A DNA stretch of 64,000 nt from Euborellia annulipes (lineage: Eukaryota; Arthropoda; Insecta; Dermaptera; Anisolabididae), in assembly GCA_023213315.1 (NCBI GenBank), contig JAKCPI010015310.1:186001-250000 (forward strand), read 5' to 3'. Shown in pieces: positions 11,061 to 20,705 of this stretch. A model generated the notes under the pieces. That model searched no databases. It had not been told where the DNA came from and saw only the letters and a list, made by a program, of their open reading frames with translations. Numbering within the stretch: position 1 is the first letter of the stretch; the number at the start of each line of letters is the position of its first letter. Made by a program: the position numbers and the translations under genes.

Positions 11061-12783
11061 ATTGATTGATTGATTTTCATTTGGAATGGCCTTGGACACG
11101 TGTCCATTTGGCCAGCTTTCATACAGCCAAGAACGGCACATTCTCAATTACATAAATAAATAGATAGATAAATAAAAATAAATAAATAAATAGATCAATA
11201 CATAAATAAATAATTTGCCTTTATATATGAATATTGTTCATCTGTAAAAATTGAAATAGTTCAAAATATACAACTTTCTTTACTTCAGAAAAGAGCGGGC
11301 TTAAAGCTTCAGGACCAATAAAGTTAGACTCTTTCCTATACTTTAATAGACTGCAACTCCAGAATATGTGATTAAGAGTCCCTTCTGATACACCATCACA
11401 CGCACACACCCCACTATCAATGACATTAATTCTTTTTAAATGTGATGGAAAACATCCATGGTTTAGACGCATTCTGGTGAGGGACGAGTAGAATGCCCTA
11501 CTCCCCTCAATCCTATTATGCCAAGATGATAAGGAAACCACTGGATTTATACTGAAAAGATGACTCCCTCTACCTGTAGACGACTCTTCCCAATATTTTT
11601 GCCACTTTTCGATTAACTTCTTTTTAGCCACTGATCCAACTTCGTCCGGCATTAACTGTGTGTGGGTGATGGATTGCAAACTGGATGCTTCTTTGGCAAT
11701 CGAGTCTACTATTTCGTTCCCTACAATTCCACAGTGTCCTCTGGCCCAAACAAATTTAACCATCTTACCTGCCCTTTTCAACTTAAAAAACATTTCTTTA
11801 ATTTCCGGAATTGTCTTTTCTTTTACCACGAGAGACAAACTATTTATCTTTTTCAAGACACTCATGGAATCTGATACAACTACAAAGCTACGATGGTTGT
11901 TCAATGATTCAATATACTTCAAACTCTCTAAAATAGCCATAGCCTCTGCTGAGTATACACTCATCTCATTTCTTCCTTTGAACTGGCTTCTTTTATCTTC
12001 TTGAGGGTCATACCACCCAAAACCCACTCCTTTGTCGGTGTCCTTAGATCCATCTGTAAAGATCTTGTAACTACTGGGGGCTACTTCTTCCAGGTAAGTA
12101 TTAAAAATTGCATTCACAATAGTAGATGATGGTATGTTTTTATCCTTAAAACAATCGATATAAATAGGTATTTCTGTAGCTAAAACTTCTATATCGTGCC
12201 AATAAATCCCATGATCATTACTCTTCTCCAACCATGGTTCTAGATCTCGTATTTCTTCAAAAGCCGTACACAAAGGGGCAAAGCCACTTATCCTAATGTT
12301 TTTCTGTAGCAATGTCCTCCTGACTTGAAATAACGCCACCATGCTTGTGTTGTTTATATCTTGTATCCTTTTAACAAGAAATCTCGATCCTAATAAAAGG
12401 CATCTCAAATTAAGTGGCATAACTCCTGCCTCAACCTCTAAAGCATTTGTAGGTGATGACTTCATTGCCCCTAAAATAATCCGTAAACTTTTGAATTGGA
12501 TCTGCTCTAGCTTCTTAAAATGGCATTTTTTGGTCCCGCCATAGATTGGAAGAGCATAGTCGATATGCGATCTAACTATCGATTGATACAAAATCTTCAG
12601 TATCTTCGGGTCCGCACCCCACCAAGTGCGTGTGAGTGCTCTCAGGATATTCACCGATCTTTCACATTTTTTAACTACATATTGCACATGTTTCTTCCAG
12701 GTCATCTTTCGATCCATCCAGAGTCCCAATATTTTGACTTGATCTCTAAGAGGAAATTGCAAACCGGCTAAATTAACAACCTC
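11061..12783 (-). mobile_element. 5'-truncated LINE (I/Jockey-like, RNase H-bearing)
   Basis: Perfect 12-bp target duplications TCACGGGAGTTA lie at 11049-11060 and 12784-12795, within the tandem array. The 3' end, on the minus strand, has a tail of AATA/AATC repeats (11061-11075 and 11155-11215). The 5' end is truncated inside the reverse transcriptase ORF. Target-primed retrotransposition explains both the truncation and the duplication. Confidence 0.9.
11221..12783 (-). CDS. LINE ORF2 C-terminal half: RT thumb, RNase H, CCHC-like tail
   Basis: The reading frame is open from the truncation point (12783) to the stop at 11221, about 520 codons. The first 150 residues match the region after the RT catalytic domain (VKILGLWMDRKMTWKKHV, YQSIVRSHIDYALPIYGG). 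Residues about 235-365 are RNase H: FTDGSK, a Glu in VYSAEAMAI, VVSDSMSV, and a late GNEIVDSIAKEA. A Cys/His cluster (GVCACDGVSEGTLNHIFWSC) near the C terminus is typical of these LINEs. The fragment is uninterrupted but cannot transpose because the endonuclease and RT core are missing. Confidence 0.85.
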   Translation of the reverse strand, partial: EVVNLAGLQFPLRDQVKILGLWMDRKMTWKKHVQYVVKKCERSVNILRALTRTWWGADPKILKILYQSIVRSHIDYALPIYGGTKKCHFKKLEQIQFKSLRIILGAMKSSPTNALEVEAGVMPLNLRCLLLGSRFLVKRIQDINNTSMVALFQVRRTLLQKNIRISGFAPLCTAFEEIRDLEPWLEKSNDHGIYWHDIEVLATEIPIYIDCFKDKNIPSSTIVNAIFNTYLEEVAPSSYKIFTDGSKDTDKGVGFGWYDPQEDKRSQFKGRNEMSVYSAEAMAILESLKYIESLNNHRSFVVVSDSMSVLKKINSLSLVVKEKTIPEIKEMFFKLKRAGKMVKFVWARGHCGIVGNEIVDSIAKEASSLQSITHTQLMPDEVGSVAKKKLIEKWQKYWEESSTGRGSHLFSINPVVSLSSWHNRIEGSRAFYSSLTRMRLNHGCFPSHLKRINVIDSGVCACDGVSEGTLNHIFWSCSLLKYRKESNFIGPEALSPLFSEVKKVVYFELFQFLQMNNIHI

Positions 12784-13609
12784 TCACGGGAGTTACATAT
12801 GTGTATAAAATTTCAAAGCTCTAGGTTAAGTAGAACTGGTCGTAATTTCAATCGCTAACTTTGTCGGACCGAACAATGGAAATGTGATTAATTGACCGCC
12901 AATCTCAATTTAATTAATTTTTAATAATTTTGAATAGCACATTTTGTAGTGTAAAGTCTATTTAACACCTCTGACAATGCTCAAAACTCTAAATTAATTA
13001 TAAATAGGAGAAATTTTGATTATAAAACTTCCCCCCCCACTTTTTTTGATCGGCCGCCATTTGGAAATTTATTGACCTACAAAGATGAGACATATCAAAT
13101 ATTGCATTGTCACGGGAGTTACATATGTGTATAAAATTTCAAAGCTCTAGGTTAAGTAGAACTGGTCGTAATTTCAATCGTTAACTTTGTCGGACCGAAC
13201 AATGGAAATGTGATTAATTGGCCGCCAATCTCAATTTAATTAATTTTTAATTATTTTGAATAGCACATTTTGTAGAGTAAAGTCTATTTAACAGCTCTGC
13301 CAATGCTCAAAACTCTAAATTAATTATAAATAGGAAAAATTTTGATTATAAAATTTTACCCCCACTTTTTTTTGATCGGCCGCCATTTGGAAATTAATTG
13401 ACCTACAAAGATGAGACACATCATATATTGCATTGTCACGGGAGTTACATAGGTGTATAAAATTTCAAAGCTCTAGGTTAAGTAGAAGTGGTCGTAATTT
13501 CGATTTGCAAATTTGTCGGAAAAACAGGAAAGCAAGTTAATAAAAGCGTTGTAAAAATGTTCTTCATTACTTTTCTTAAATACATTTAAAATAATTCTAG
13601 TCCACTGAT

Positions 13610-13764
13610 TGTTATATCGGTGGCCGATATACGCGTAAAATAATAGAAAAAGAATTAGACGTAATTATAAATATAACATTTATTTTAATTCTTTAATTAA
13701 TAATAAATAACAATCGCTGACAATCGACTAATTAATGAATAGGATCGGCCAGCTGGATCCAACA
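13610..13764 (-). repeat. 3' LTR of Ty3/gypsy element
   Basis: 155 bp, identical to the right-hand LTR. In element orientation it follows the polypurine tract and the gag-pol stop codon. Element-sense termini are TG...CA. Confidence 0.93.
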
Positions 13765-13773
13765 CCTCCTTCA
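13765..13773 (-). promoter_or_regulatory. Polypurine tract overlapping the gag-pol stop
   Basis: The minus strand reads TGAAGGAGG immediately before the 3' LTR (TGTTGG...). The TGA at its start is the gag-pol stop codon (13773-13771), so the plus-strand primer site and the end of the ORF overlap. Confidence 0.7.
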
Positions 13774-16700
13774 CGTAGATATTTCCCTCGTGTAGGATTG
13801 CTTTGACGGATCGATCTGCAACCGGTCGACTGGAATTGGAATTCGGCTGGATCTTCGAACCTCGTTCGAACCTGAAACAGTCTCTGAAGAAGCTGACGGA
13901 CGAACTTCCTCAGGAGGAATCCGTTGTGTTAATGGAATGATTTCAAATGTATCACACCACGAATTTAAAACTTCATCCCCGGACTCTTCTATCTCGGCTG
14001 TATAATTCGGTCGGAGTTGATTTGCATGCCGAATCCAAATCTCGTTTTCTACCTCTACTTCGTAAACAACTTCACCCCGACGGCCTTTTATCTTGCCTTG
14101 AGTCCATTTTATCTTACCCCCTCTATAATCGAGAGCGAAAACCAATTCGGTTATTTTGTAGCTTTTCTCTTGGACTCCATGTTTTATGTTATAACTTTCC
14201 TCCATTTGCAAGTTCCTTTCCTTGAATTGACCTATTTTTGGTCGGATTAAATCCAAGCTAATCCGAAGCGGTCTTCCAAATATAACTTGGGCCGGAGTCT
14301 GAAAATTTCCATTAATTTTATTTAATGCTTTGTTGGGTGTAGTCCGATAGCTTAATAAAAATGTAGTTAAAATCTTCTCAATACTTCCTTCCCCTTTCTG
14401 TTTGCGAATAGCCCTTTTAAATGTATCCACGAACCGTTCCGCTTGTCCATTGCATTGAGGATAGGCAACCGGCGTTCGAGTATGTTTAATACCATTTTCT
14501 TCGCAAAAATTCACAAACTCTTTCGAGGTAAATTGTGTTCCATTATCCGAGACAATTTCTTCAGGAACCCCAAATTGTGAAAATAGATTTCTTAATTTCT
14601 CAATAGTTTCCCTAGTTGTGGCTTTTCCCATTTTAAAAATTTCAGGCCATTTACTTTTGGCATCCACCACGACCAGGAAGGTATGCCCTTCAAATGGTCC
14701 TGCAAAATCAATATGGAGTCGAGACCATGGCTTTTCTGGAATAGGCCACGATCGTAGTGGTACTCTGATTGGTTGTTTGGCAACTGATGCACATTTATGA
14801 CAAGTTCGAATCATTTCCTCGATTTCTTTGTCCATATTCGGCCAAAACGCATACAAGCGAGCCAATGATTTCGTGCGTTCCATTCCTGAATGTGCTGTAT
14901 GGAACTGCTTTAACATCTGTCTTCTTAAATCTGTAGGTATAACCACGCGATCTCCAAACATTAAACAGTTATCTACAATCGAAAGCGCGTCTCTTCTTTT
15001 ATAATATTCTTGTAATTCAAAATTTTCTAACTTATTTGGCCAATTAGTTGTAATATATTCTTTTACTTTTCCAATATTATTGTCTTTTTTTCCCGATTCT
15101 TCAATCATTTTACGTGTCACGGGTAAAAATCTGATTGTTTCTGACATAATTTGTTTTATTTCCGATTCAATTTTCGCAAGAATTAAATCTTCGTTCTCAC
15201 CATCTTGTTTTTCGGCAATTAACCTTGACAAGGCGTCAGCTTGTCCAAAATTATTGGTGGGACAATATTCTATGTCAAAATCGTAATTCATTAAATAAAT
15301 TGACCATCTCTGCAAACGATTTGCTGAGTGTGCAGATATACCTTTTTTATTTCCAAAAATCGTCAAAAGTGGCTTGTGATCGGTCAATAGATTAAATTTT
15401 CTTCCAAAAATATATTTATGGAATTTTTTTATTGCAAAGATCAAGGCTAACCCTTCTTTTTCAATTTGGCTGTAATTTTTTTCGGCATTCGTTAATGTCC
15501 TAGATGCGTGTGCAATGGCTTTGAAGCTTCCATCTTCAAATTTATGCATTATAACAGCTCCTAATCCATTTTGTGAGGCATCTGCGGCTACGACAATGCT
15601 TTTATTTGGATCAAAATGAGTTAATCCCAGATCTGAAATCAAAATATTTTTTATTTTGTTAAATGCTTGATCACATTCTTTAGGCCAACTCCATTCAGTA
15701 TTTTTACGTAATAAATTATCTAATGGGCTTCGAATATTTGTTAATTCATTTATAAATTCATTATAATAATTCACAAGTCCTAAGAAGGATCTTAATTGGG
15801 TTAAATTATTAGGGCGAGGCATTTTTACAATTGCTTCTATTTTTTTAGGATCAGGAAATCTTCCTTTACTATTTATAATAACCCCTAAAAATTTGATTTC
15901 GGTCATAAAAAATGAGCATTTCTCTGGTTTTATTCGAAAACCATAATCATTTAATTTTTTGAAAACATTTTCTAAATTTTTGCGATGATCATTTTCATCT
16001 TTTCCGGTGATAATGATATCATCTAAATAAGCAAACGCGGTATCGGTACCCGCTAACATTTCGTCCATAATTTGTTGGAAAATTCCCGGGGCCGTTTTAA
16101 CTCCAAACGGTAATCGATTATATCGATACAACCCTTTATGCGTATTTATTGTTAATAAGTGTTTTGAATTTTCTTCCACTTCTATTTGTAAATATGCGTC
16201 AGAAAGATCTATTTTTGAAAAAAATGCACTACCATTTAATTTAGAAAATATATCTTCTGGTAAAGGTAATGGATAATGATGTTGCATTAAGGCATCATTT
16301 AACCCGGTCGAAAAATCTGAGCAAATTCTTATCTGTCCATTTTTTTTCTTAACGACAACTATAGGTGCTGCCCAATCCGAATGATTTACTTTAGAAATCA
16401 CCCCTAGCTCTTCTAGTCTTTCTATTTCCTTATTGATAATTTCTCTAGTTGCGTACGGAACTGGACGACTTGTACGAAAAATTGGTTTTGCATCTTGTTT
16501 CAAATTAAGATTTGCTTTTGCTTTAATACAACAGCCTAAGCCTTTTTGAAAAACATTATTAAATTTTTCTCTATTTTCTTTAATAACTGTTTCCCTTAAT
16601 AGTTTATTTTCAGTTTCGGAATTTTCTATATAATTACAAATAGAAGAAATTGGCATGTCCCATAATTTTAATTTATCAATCCATTCTATTCCTAATAAAT

Positions 16701-17991
16701 TGAGATCATTTTCCTCTGCGATATAAAATTTTCCTTCATCTTTCAAATTTCTAAATGAAAAATTACAAAAAACTTCACCTAATAATTTTACTCTCTGTCC
16801 CGATGCATTCTTTGCACAATGATCTGTTTTTTTATAAGGGATCCGCCCTAATTTTTCCCACGAATCTTTCGATAAAATTGTAATATCAGAGGCCGTGTCA
16901 ATTTGTAATGTTATAGCCCTGTCATTTATATATATATCAATAAATTTGCGTTTATTATTAAAATTATTTTCATTAATAGAATAAATTACTTTTAAATTAC
17001 TATTATTTTTATTATTAAAATTATTCGGTTCCGATTTCGAATTAATTTTCTTTTTATAATTATTATTATTAGATTTATACACGTTCGGTTTACGAAAATG
17101 ACAATAGCCTTCTTTATGGCCTGTTTTTTTGCAAACCTGACATGTGTGGTCCACAAATTTGCAGTCTCTCGCAAAATGTGGTTCTCCACAGAGCCAGCAA
17201 GGGTAATAAGGCTTAATATTAGGGGTTGATTGTGAAGGAGATTTATAATTATTTTTAGAATTTCTTCTAATTTGATTAAATTGTTCATTTTTATTTTGTT
17301 TACAAAATTTATTCGTGCTTACCGCTTTTATTTCGCTGTTACCTTTTTCTATCATACTTGAATCATTTTTGATCATAACAAATCTGTTACATTCATCGAG
17401 TAAATCTTGAAATTTTATATTGGTTTCTGTCTCCATCTTCGCAATCAATCTCGTACGAATCTCGGCATCCCCTTTGGCTTGTAAACCGGAAACAAAAATT
17501 AAGCATTTAAATTGTTCAATGTCTAACTTTTTAAATTCTATTTTCTCACAATGAGAATTTACCAGTGCTCCAAAAGATTTGAAGTCTTGGGTTTGTTCTC
17601 TAGATAATTTAAAACATTGATATCGCAAATTAAAAATTGATGTGGACTTACCAAAATGTTTGGTTAAAAGTGAAACCGTTTCATCATATTTATATTCATT
17701 CGGTTTCTTAGGAAGAATTAAATCTCTATAACGTCTAAAACATGTATTACTTAGCTTGCTGATTAATAAACGAACTTTAGCGGCATCATCCAGACGAGCT
17801 CCATCAATTTCAAAAACATCTTGGTATCTTGCAAACCATATGTCGAACGTTTGGTCACTTTCTGGATCAAAATTAAATTCATTTATTCTCACCGCTAGAG
17901 AATTTATTAATTTTTCATTATCGTTCGTTTGCGCGTTGTAAGCTTGTTGAAGCATTCGTTGAACATCTTCCAATGTAAATATTTTTTCCAT
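13771..17991 (-). CDS. Gag-Pol polyprotein, Ty3/gypsy (single ORF, 1406 aa)
   Basis: Gag occupies about the first 260 residues. Two CCHC zinc knuckles follow (CWLCGEPHFARDC, then CQVCKKTGHKEGYC). The protease motif is DTAS near residue 365, where most relatives have D(T/S)G. Reverse transcriptase spans about 510-700, with YLDD near 654. RNase H includes ADAS near 800 and TDHKPL near 870. Integrase has an H-H-C-C region near 1030-1065, then D in HIDFAG (about 1093), D in SDNGTQF (about 1149) and E in NGQAERF (about 1180). There is no internal stop or frameshift. It resembles arthropod K02A2.6-like gypsy polyproteins. The ATG at 17991 is the first in frame after the primer-binding region. Confidence 0.95.
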   Translation of the reverse strand: MEKIFTLEDVQRMLQQAYNAQTNDNEKLINSLAVRINEFNFDPESDQTFDIWFARYQDVFEIDGARLDDAAKVRLLISKLSNTCFRRYRDLILPKKPNEYKYDETVSLLTKHFGKSTSIFNLRYQCFKLSREQTQDFKSFGALVNSHCEKIEFKKLDIEQFKCLIFVSGLQAKGDAEIRTRLIAKMETETNIKFQDLLDECNRFVMIKNDSSMIEKGNSEIKAVSTNKFCKQNKNEQFNQIRRNSKNNYKSPSQSTPNIKPYYPCWLCGEPHFARDCKFVDHTCQVCKKTGHKEGYCHFRKPNVYKSNNNNYKKKINSKSEPNNFNNKNNSNLKVIYSINENNFNNKRKFIDIYINDRAITLQIDTASDITILSKDSWEKLGRIPYKKTDHCAKNASGQRVKLLGEVFCNFSFRNLKDEGKFYIAEENDLNLLGIEWIDKLKLWDMPISSICNYIENSETENKLLRETVIKENREKFNNVFQKGLGCCIKAKANLNLKQDAKPIFRTSRPVPYATREIINKEIERLEELGVISKVNHSDWAAPIVVVKKKNGQIRICSDFSTGLNDALMQHHYPLPLPEDIFSKLNGSAFFSKIDLSDAYLQIEVEENSKHLLTINTHKGLYRYNRLPFGVKTAPGIFQQIMDEMLAGTDTAFAYLDDIIITGKDENDHRKNLENVFKKLNDYGFRIKPEKCSFFMTEIKFLGVIINSKGRFPDPKKIEAIVKMPRPNNLTQLRSFLGLVNYYNEFINELTNIRSPLDNLLRKNTEWSWPKECDQAFNKIKNILISDLGLTHFDPNKSIVVAADASQNGLGAVIMHKFEDGSFKAIAHASRTLTNAEKNYSQIEKEGLALIFAIKKFHKYIFGRKFNLLTDHKPLLTIFGNKKGISAHSANRLQRWSIYLMNYDFDIEYCPTNNFGQADALSRLIAEKQDGENEDLILAKIESEIKQIMSETIRFLPVTRKMIEESGKKDNNIGKVKEYITTNWPNKLENFELQEYYKRRDALSIVDNCLMFGDRVVIPTDLRRQMLKQFHTAHSGMERTKSLARLYAFWPNMDKEIEEMIRTCHKCASVAKQPIRVPLRSWPIPEKPWSRLHIDFAGPFEGHTFLVVVDAKSKWPEIFKMGKATTRETIEKLRNLFSQFGVPEEIVSDNGTQFTSKEFVNFCEENGIKHTRTPVAYPQCNGQAERFVDTFKRAIRKQKGEGSIEKILTTFLLSYRTTPNKALNKINGNFQTPAQVIFGRPLRISLDLIRPKIGQFKERNLQMEESYNIKHGVQEKSYKITELVFALDYRGGKIKWTQGKIKGRRGEVVYEVEVENEIWIRHANQLRPNYTAEIEESGDEVLNSWCDTFEIIPLTQRIPPEEVRPSASSETVSGSNEVRRSSRIPIPVDRLQIDPSKQSYTREIST

Positions 17992-18035
17992 TTTCAGATA
18001 ATTTTAATTAAATATATATTTATTTAATATTTAAT

Positions 18036-18056
18036 ATTTTGCCTCGTCGCCAATTA
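18036..18056 (-). promoter_or_regulatory. Putative primer-binding site
   Basis: Directly inside the 5' LTR the minus strand reads TAATTGGCGACGAGGCAAAA. A TGG start a few bases from the LTR is usual for a tRNA 3'-end complement. I cannot name the primer tRNA with confidence. Confidence 0.55.
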
Positions 18057-18211
18057 TGTTATATCGGTGGCCGATATACGCGTAAAATAATAGAAAAAGA
18101 ATTAGACGTAATTATAAATATAACATTTATTTTAATTCTTTAATTAATAATAAATAACAATCGCTGACAATCGACTAATTAATGAATAGGATCGGCCAGC
18201 TGGATCCAACA
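18057..18211 (-). repeat. 5' LTR of Ty3/gypsy element
   Basis: 155 bp, identical to the left LTR. It would carry the promoter for the minus-strand transcript. I do not see a canonical TATA box that I would call. Confidence 0.93.
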
Positions 18212-18464
18212 CTGATTAAATCTAATTTTTGTCTTCTTTTTTTTAACATCTAAATGATTTTTTTAAAATAATATGTACATGTGCACGGACTTTTGTGCAT
18301 CAAGAACGATTGTTGTAATCGTTTGTGCCTAAAATAAATATAGACCTAAGCCTTTAAAGGCTCAGGATTGACAAATAAATTTTGTCCGAAACGTCTCCTT
18401 CGGCATTTGCCATTCAAAGTGTTTTTTTTTCTTTGCTGCCCCCATACTTTCTCTTTCTTATCTT

Positions 18465-18862
18465 ATCAGGGGCGTATATAAAAATTTTTTTTTTCGGGGT
18501 GGGGGGGAGCTCAATTCAAAAATTTTTTTTTAAAGAAACTAATTTTTTTTCCGCCTTGCGAAAAAAATTTTGTTTTTGCGGAACCATAGTTTTCCGCCCT
18601 GCGGAAAAATTTTTCCCTCGACTGTGAAAATCATTTTATCTTTTTTTAGAGACACCAAATTTTTTACCGCTCCGCGGAACATTTTTTCTTTTTCGGAACC
18701 AAAGTTTTCCATCCTGCGGGAAAAAATTTTTAGCGGAACTATATTTTTTCGTGCCACTGTGCCAATCAAACATTTCGGGGGGGGGGGGCTGATGTCTGTA
18801 TATCCCTATATATCTATATGTATATTGAAAATTTCGGGGGAGGGGGGGCCCTCGCCCTGCAA
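18465..18862. mobile_element. Diverged hAT-like MITE, CAGGGGCGTATATA family
   Basis: The left terminus CAGGGGCGTATATAAAAATTTTTT matches the element at 62954-63198, which has clean 8-bp duplications. Internal phrases (GCGGAA, TTTTCCGCCCTGCGG, GATGTCTGTATATCCCTATATAT) are shared with it. The right end (CTCGCCCTG) is degraded, and I could not match target duplications. Confidence 0.6.
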
Positions 18863-18942
18863 CTTATCTAAATGAATAATTAAGTGAGATATAACAAGGT
18901 TGCAAAAGCAGAAACTGGCAGTCAAATATTTTCTTTATTTAT

Positions 18943-19000
18943 TTTATTGGGCCGACGTTTCGACCTCGATAAGGCGAGGCCATCTTCAGGGCCCAATAAA
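18943..19000 (-). ncRNA. Hammerhead ribozyme, well-formed
   Basis: On the minus strand: TTTATTGGGCC, CTGAAGA (18989-18983), stem II with GGCCTCG opposite CGAGGTC and loop CCTTAT, then GAAACGTC, then GGCCCAATAAA. The 11-base flanks are exact complements and form stem I. All consensus core bases are present. Cleavage would follow the GTC (C at 18954). The palindromic ACGT between GAA and C allows stem III only between two molecules, as in minimal dimeric hammerheads of Penelope-type elements. The flanking repeat is otherwise unrecognised. Confidence 0.75.
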
Positions 19001-19461
19001 TAAAATTTGACTGCCAGTCTCTGCTTTTTCAACCCTTTCTTGACATAAAATTATTATTTACAGGCTTGATTATTTTTCCGAAAAATCGTGCTAATAAATG
19101 TTAATCTTATAAATATTAATTAATAGGAATTCCTTTTGAGATTATTAATAATAATAATAATATTTAATCAATATAAGATATACTTTCCAGACTTGAAAAT
19201 TCTCCTTTTATGGCGGACAACACTTCCGCATTCAATGAAACGTCACCTAAAGTGGAGAGTGTTAGGTTTAAGTCTGAGAGACACACTCATTATTATCAAC
19301 AATAATTGGATTTTGTAACAGAATCATACGCAATTCTCAATTGGAAGATTACTCCTTAATAGATAGCAGGTTCTTAAAGCAATATTTCAATAAAAAACAT
19401 AAATATTTTTCATTTTCAGGATTTTTATTATTTGATGACTGTGTGTGCATATATACCTCCT

Positions 19462-19491
19462 GTTTCGGTCACTCAAATGACCATCATCAGA
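19462..19491 (-). ncRNA. Hammerhead-like core (left arm)
   Basis: The minus strand reads CTGATGA, TGGTCATTTGAGTGACC (stem II GGTCA/TGACC), GAAAC. Core positions are intact. The following AGGAGGTATAT offers a GTA as a possible cleavage triplet, but stems I and III are poor, so function is doubtful. Confidence 0.5.
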
Positions 19492-19564
19492 TCTACAAAA
19501 AACAACATGTTACAACGTGAGAGCTGGCACAAGTCAAACGAAAAAACATAATTGTATATACATA

Positions 19565-20579
19565 CACTGTAAAAAAAAATTTTAATTTTAGTATGTTTTA
19601 GTATAGTAAATTTACAAATTTTCCTTGTAAATGATAACTACCATACATTTGTATACCAAATTTACAAATCTATGCATTCAAAAAATTTTTACAACCAAAA
19701 AACATTTTAAAATTACAATTCTCTTGGAAAATTAGAGTAAATATTGTAATTTTACCATACGATTTCTAATTTTACAATACAACGGCATTGTAATTTTAGA
19801 ACACGGTTTGTAATTTTAGAAAAGGGTTTGTAATTTTACAAAAAGGTTTCTAATTTTACAATACAAGGGTATTGTAATTTTCCTTTTAAGGCTGTCTTCG
19901 ACGGCCAACATGGCCGACTTTGTTTCAACTGCTTTTTATTGTTAGCTTTCTTAATAAAGACATTTTTGGCACTATAAGGATTTATTTAAGTTATAATAAT
20001 ACAAAAAATAATAATATTATGACAACTTTAAGTTTATTTTTTATTTTATTATTTAGTAAAAATAGTTTAAAATGAGGTCATACTTGAATGCCAAATAGCA
20101 GAGATAGATCATTAGTTAACAGGTGATTCGATGGTCAAATGGACTAGGCAGCAAGGCTTCTACAAAAAAGTTCAATGTTCAAATCCTGGAGGAATTTTTC
20201 ATTAAATAAAAATATTTACTTCACTCCATTCAGGTAGAGACGTCCCCTAAAGGTCAATAACCTATGGGTCCAGTCGTAAATTTTTTTTCTTTTTTTCTAA
20301 ATATTAGTAAAATTACAAACATTTGGATTGTAAAATTGCTAAATATTAGTAAAATTACCAAATTTGGACTCGAAAATTGCTAAATATTGGTAAAATTACC
20401 AGACATTTGGACTCGAAAATTGCTAAAAATTAGTAAAATTACCACACATTTGTAAACGATTTTTGCAAAGAGTTTTGTAAAAATATAATTCAACTATATA
20501 GTAATTTTAGTATCTATTGGTCTTGGAAATTTGCTTACAACAAAAAAATTGTAAAATCATCGAAATTTTTTTTACAGTG
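19565..20579. mobile_element. TA-flanked MITE, TIR CACTGTAAAAAAAA
   Basis: The ends CACTGTAAAAAAAAATTT and AAATTTTTTTTACAGTG are flanked by TA (19563-19564, 20580-20581), consistent with Tc1/mariner-type insertion. The interior repeats TTAGTAAAATTAC and TTGTAATTTTA many times. It also contains a tRNA-like SINE fragment near 20110-20215, with GTTCAAATCCTGG as a B-box-like sequence. Confidence 0.75.
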
Positions 20580-20659
20580 TATATGTATGGGTGTCTGTTT
20601 GGTTAGTTTGTTGTTTTTTCGTTTGACTTGTGCCAGCTCTCAGGTTGTAACATGTTGTT

Positions 20660-20705
20660 TTTTGCAGATCTGATGATGGTCATTTGAGTGACCGAAACTG
20701 GTGGT
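20660..20705 (+). ncRNA. Hammerhead-like core (right arm)
   Basis: CTGATGA (20670-20676), stem II GGTCA...TGACC, GAAAC (20694-20698). It is the mirror of 19462-19491. The downstream TGGTGGTA lacks a clear NUH site at the usual place, so this is probably degenerate. Confidence 0.5.

Larger units (their letters stand above)
10310..13510 (+). repeat. Tandem array, unit about 326 bp, interrupted by a LINE
   Basis: Each unit contains GGGAGTTACATATGTGTATA, AAATTTCAAAGCTCTAG, CGGCC(T/G)GAACAATGG, a C run and CGGCCGCCATTT. Equivalent points fall near 10402, 10728, 11053, then after the LINE near 12788, 13115 and 13440, giving a period of 325-327 bp. Units are more than 90 percent alike by eye. Confidence 0.9.
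9768..13553. mobile_element. Composite foldback-minisatellite element 1
   Basis: The head is a foldback: AACGCTTTTATAAATGTACT with AAAAAGAGAAAAATAATTATG (9771-9815) returns inverted at 10115-10180, ending AAAAGCGTTG. Arms of about 110 bp enclose about 200 bp. A tandem array follows (10310-13510), and the element closes at 13541-13551 with TAAAAGCGTTG, a third copy of the terminal motif. A LINE has inserted in the array. The element at 37249-38502 repeats this plan with different sequence. Galileo/FB-type foldback transposons have comparable internal tandem repeats, but the superfamily is not established. Confidence 0.65.
13610..18211 (-). mobile_element. Complete Ty3/gypsy LTR retrotransposon
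   Basis: The 155-bp LTRs at 13610-13764 and 18057-18211 look identical base for base. Their plus-strand edges are TGTTATATCGG and CCAACA. A 5-bp target duplication CTGAT flanks the element (13605-13609, 18212-18216). It holds one intact gag-pol ORF on the minus strand, a putative primer-binding site beside the right (5') LTR, and a GAAGGAGG polypurine tract beside the left (3') LTR. Identical LTRs plus an intact ORF indicate a very recent insertion. There is no env-like ORF. Confidence 0.95.

Noticed and set aside
14592..17288. Several ORFs antisense or out of frame in the gypsy element
   Set aside because: They overlap the intact 1406-codon gag-pol and show no independent features.
18370..18410. 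GTCCGAAACGTCTCC as another hammerhead
   Set aside because: The upstream TTGACAA is a poor match to CTGANGA and no stem I pairing flanks it. It may be a decayed relative, but I cannot support it.
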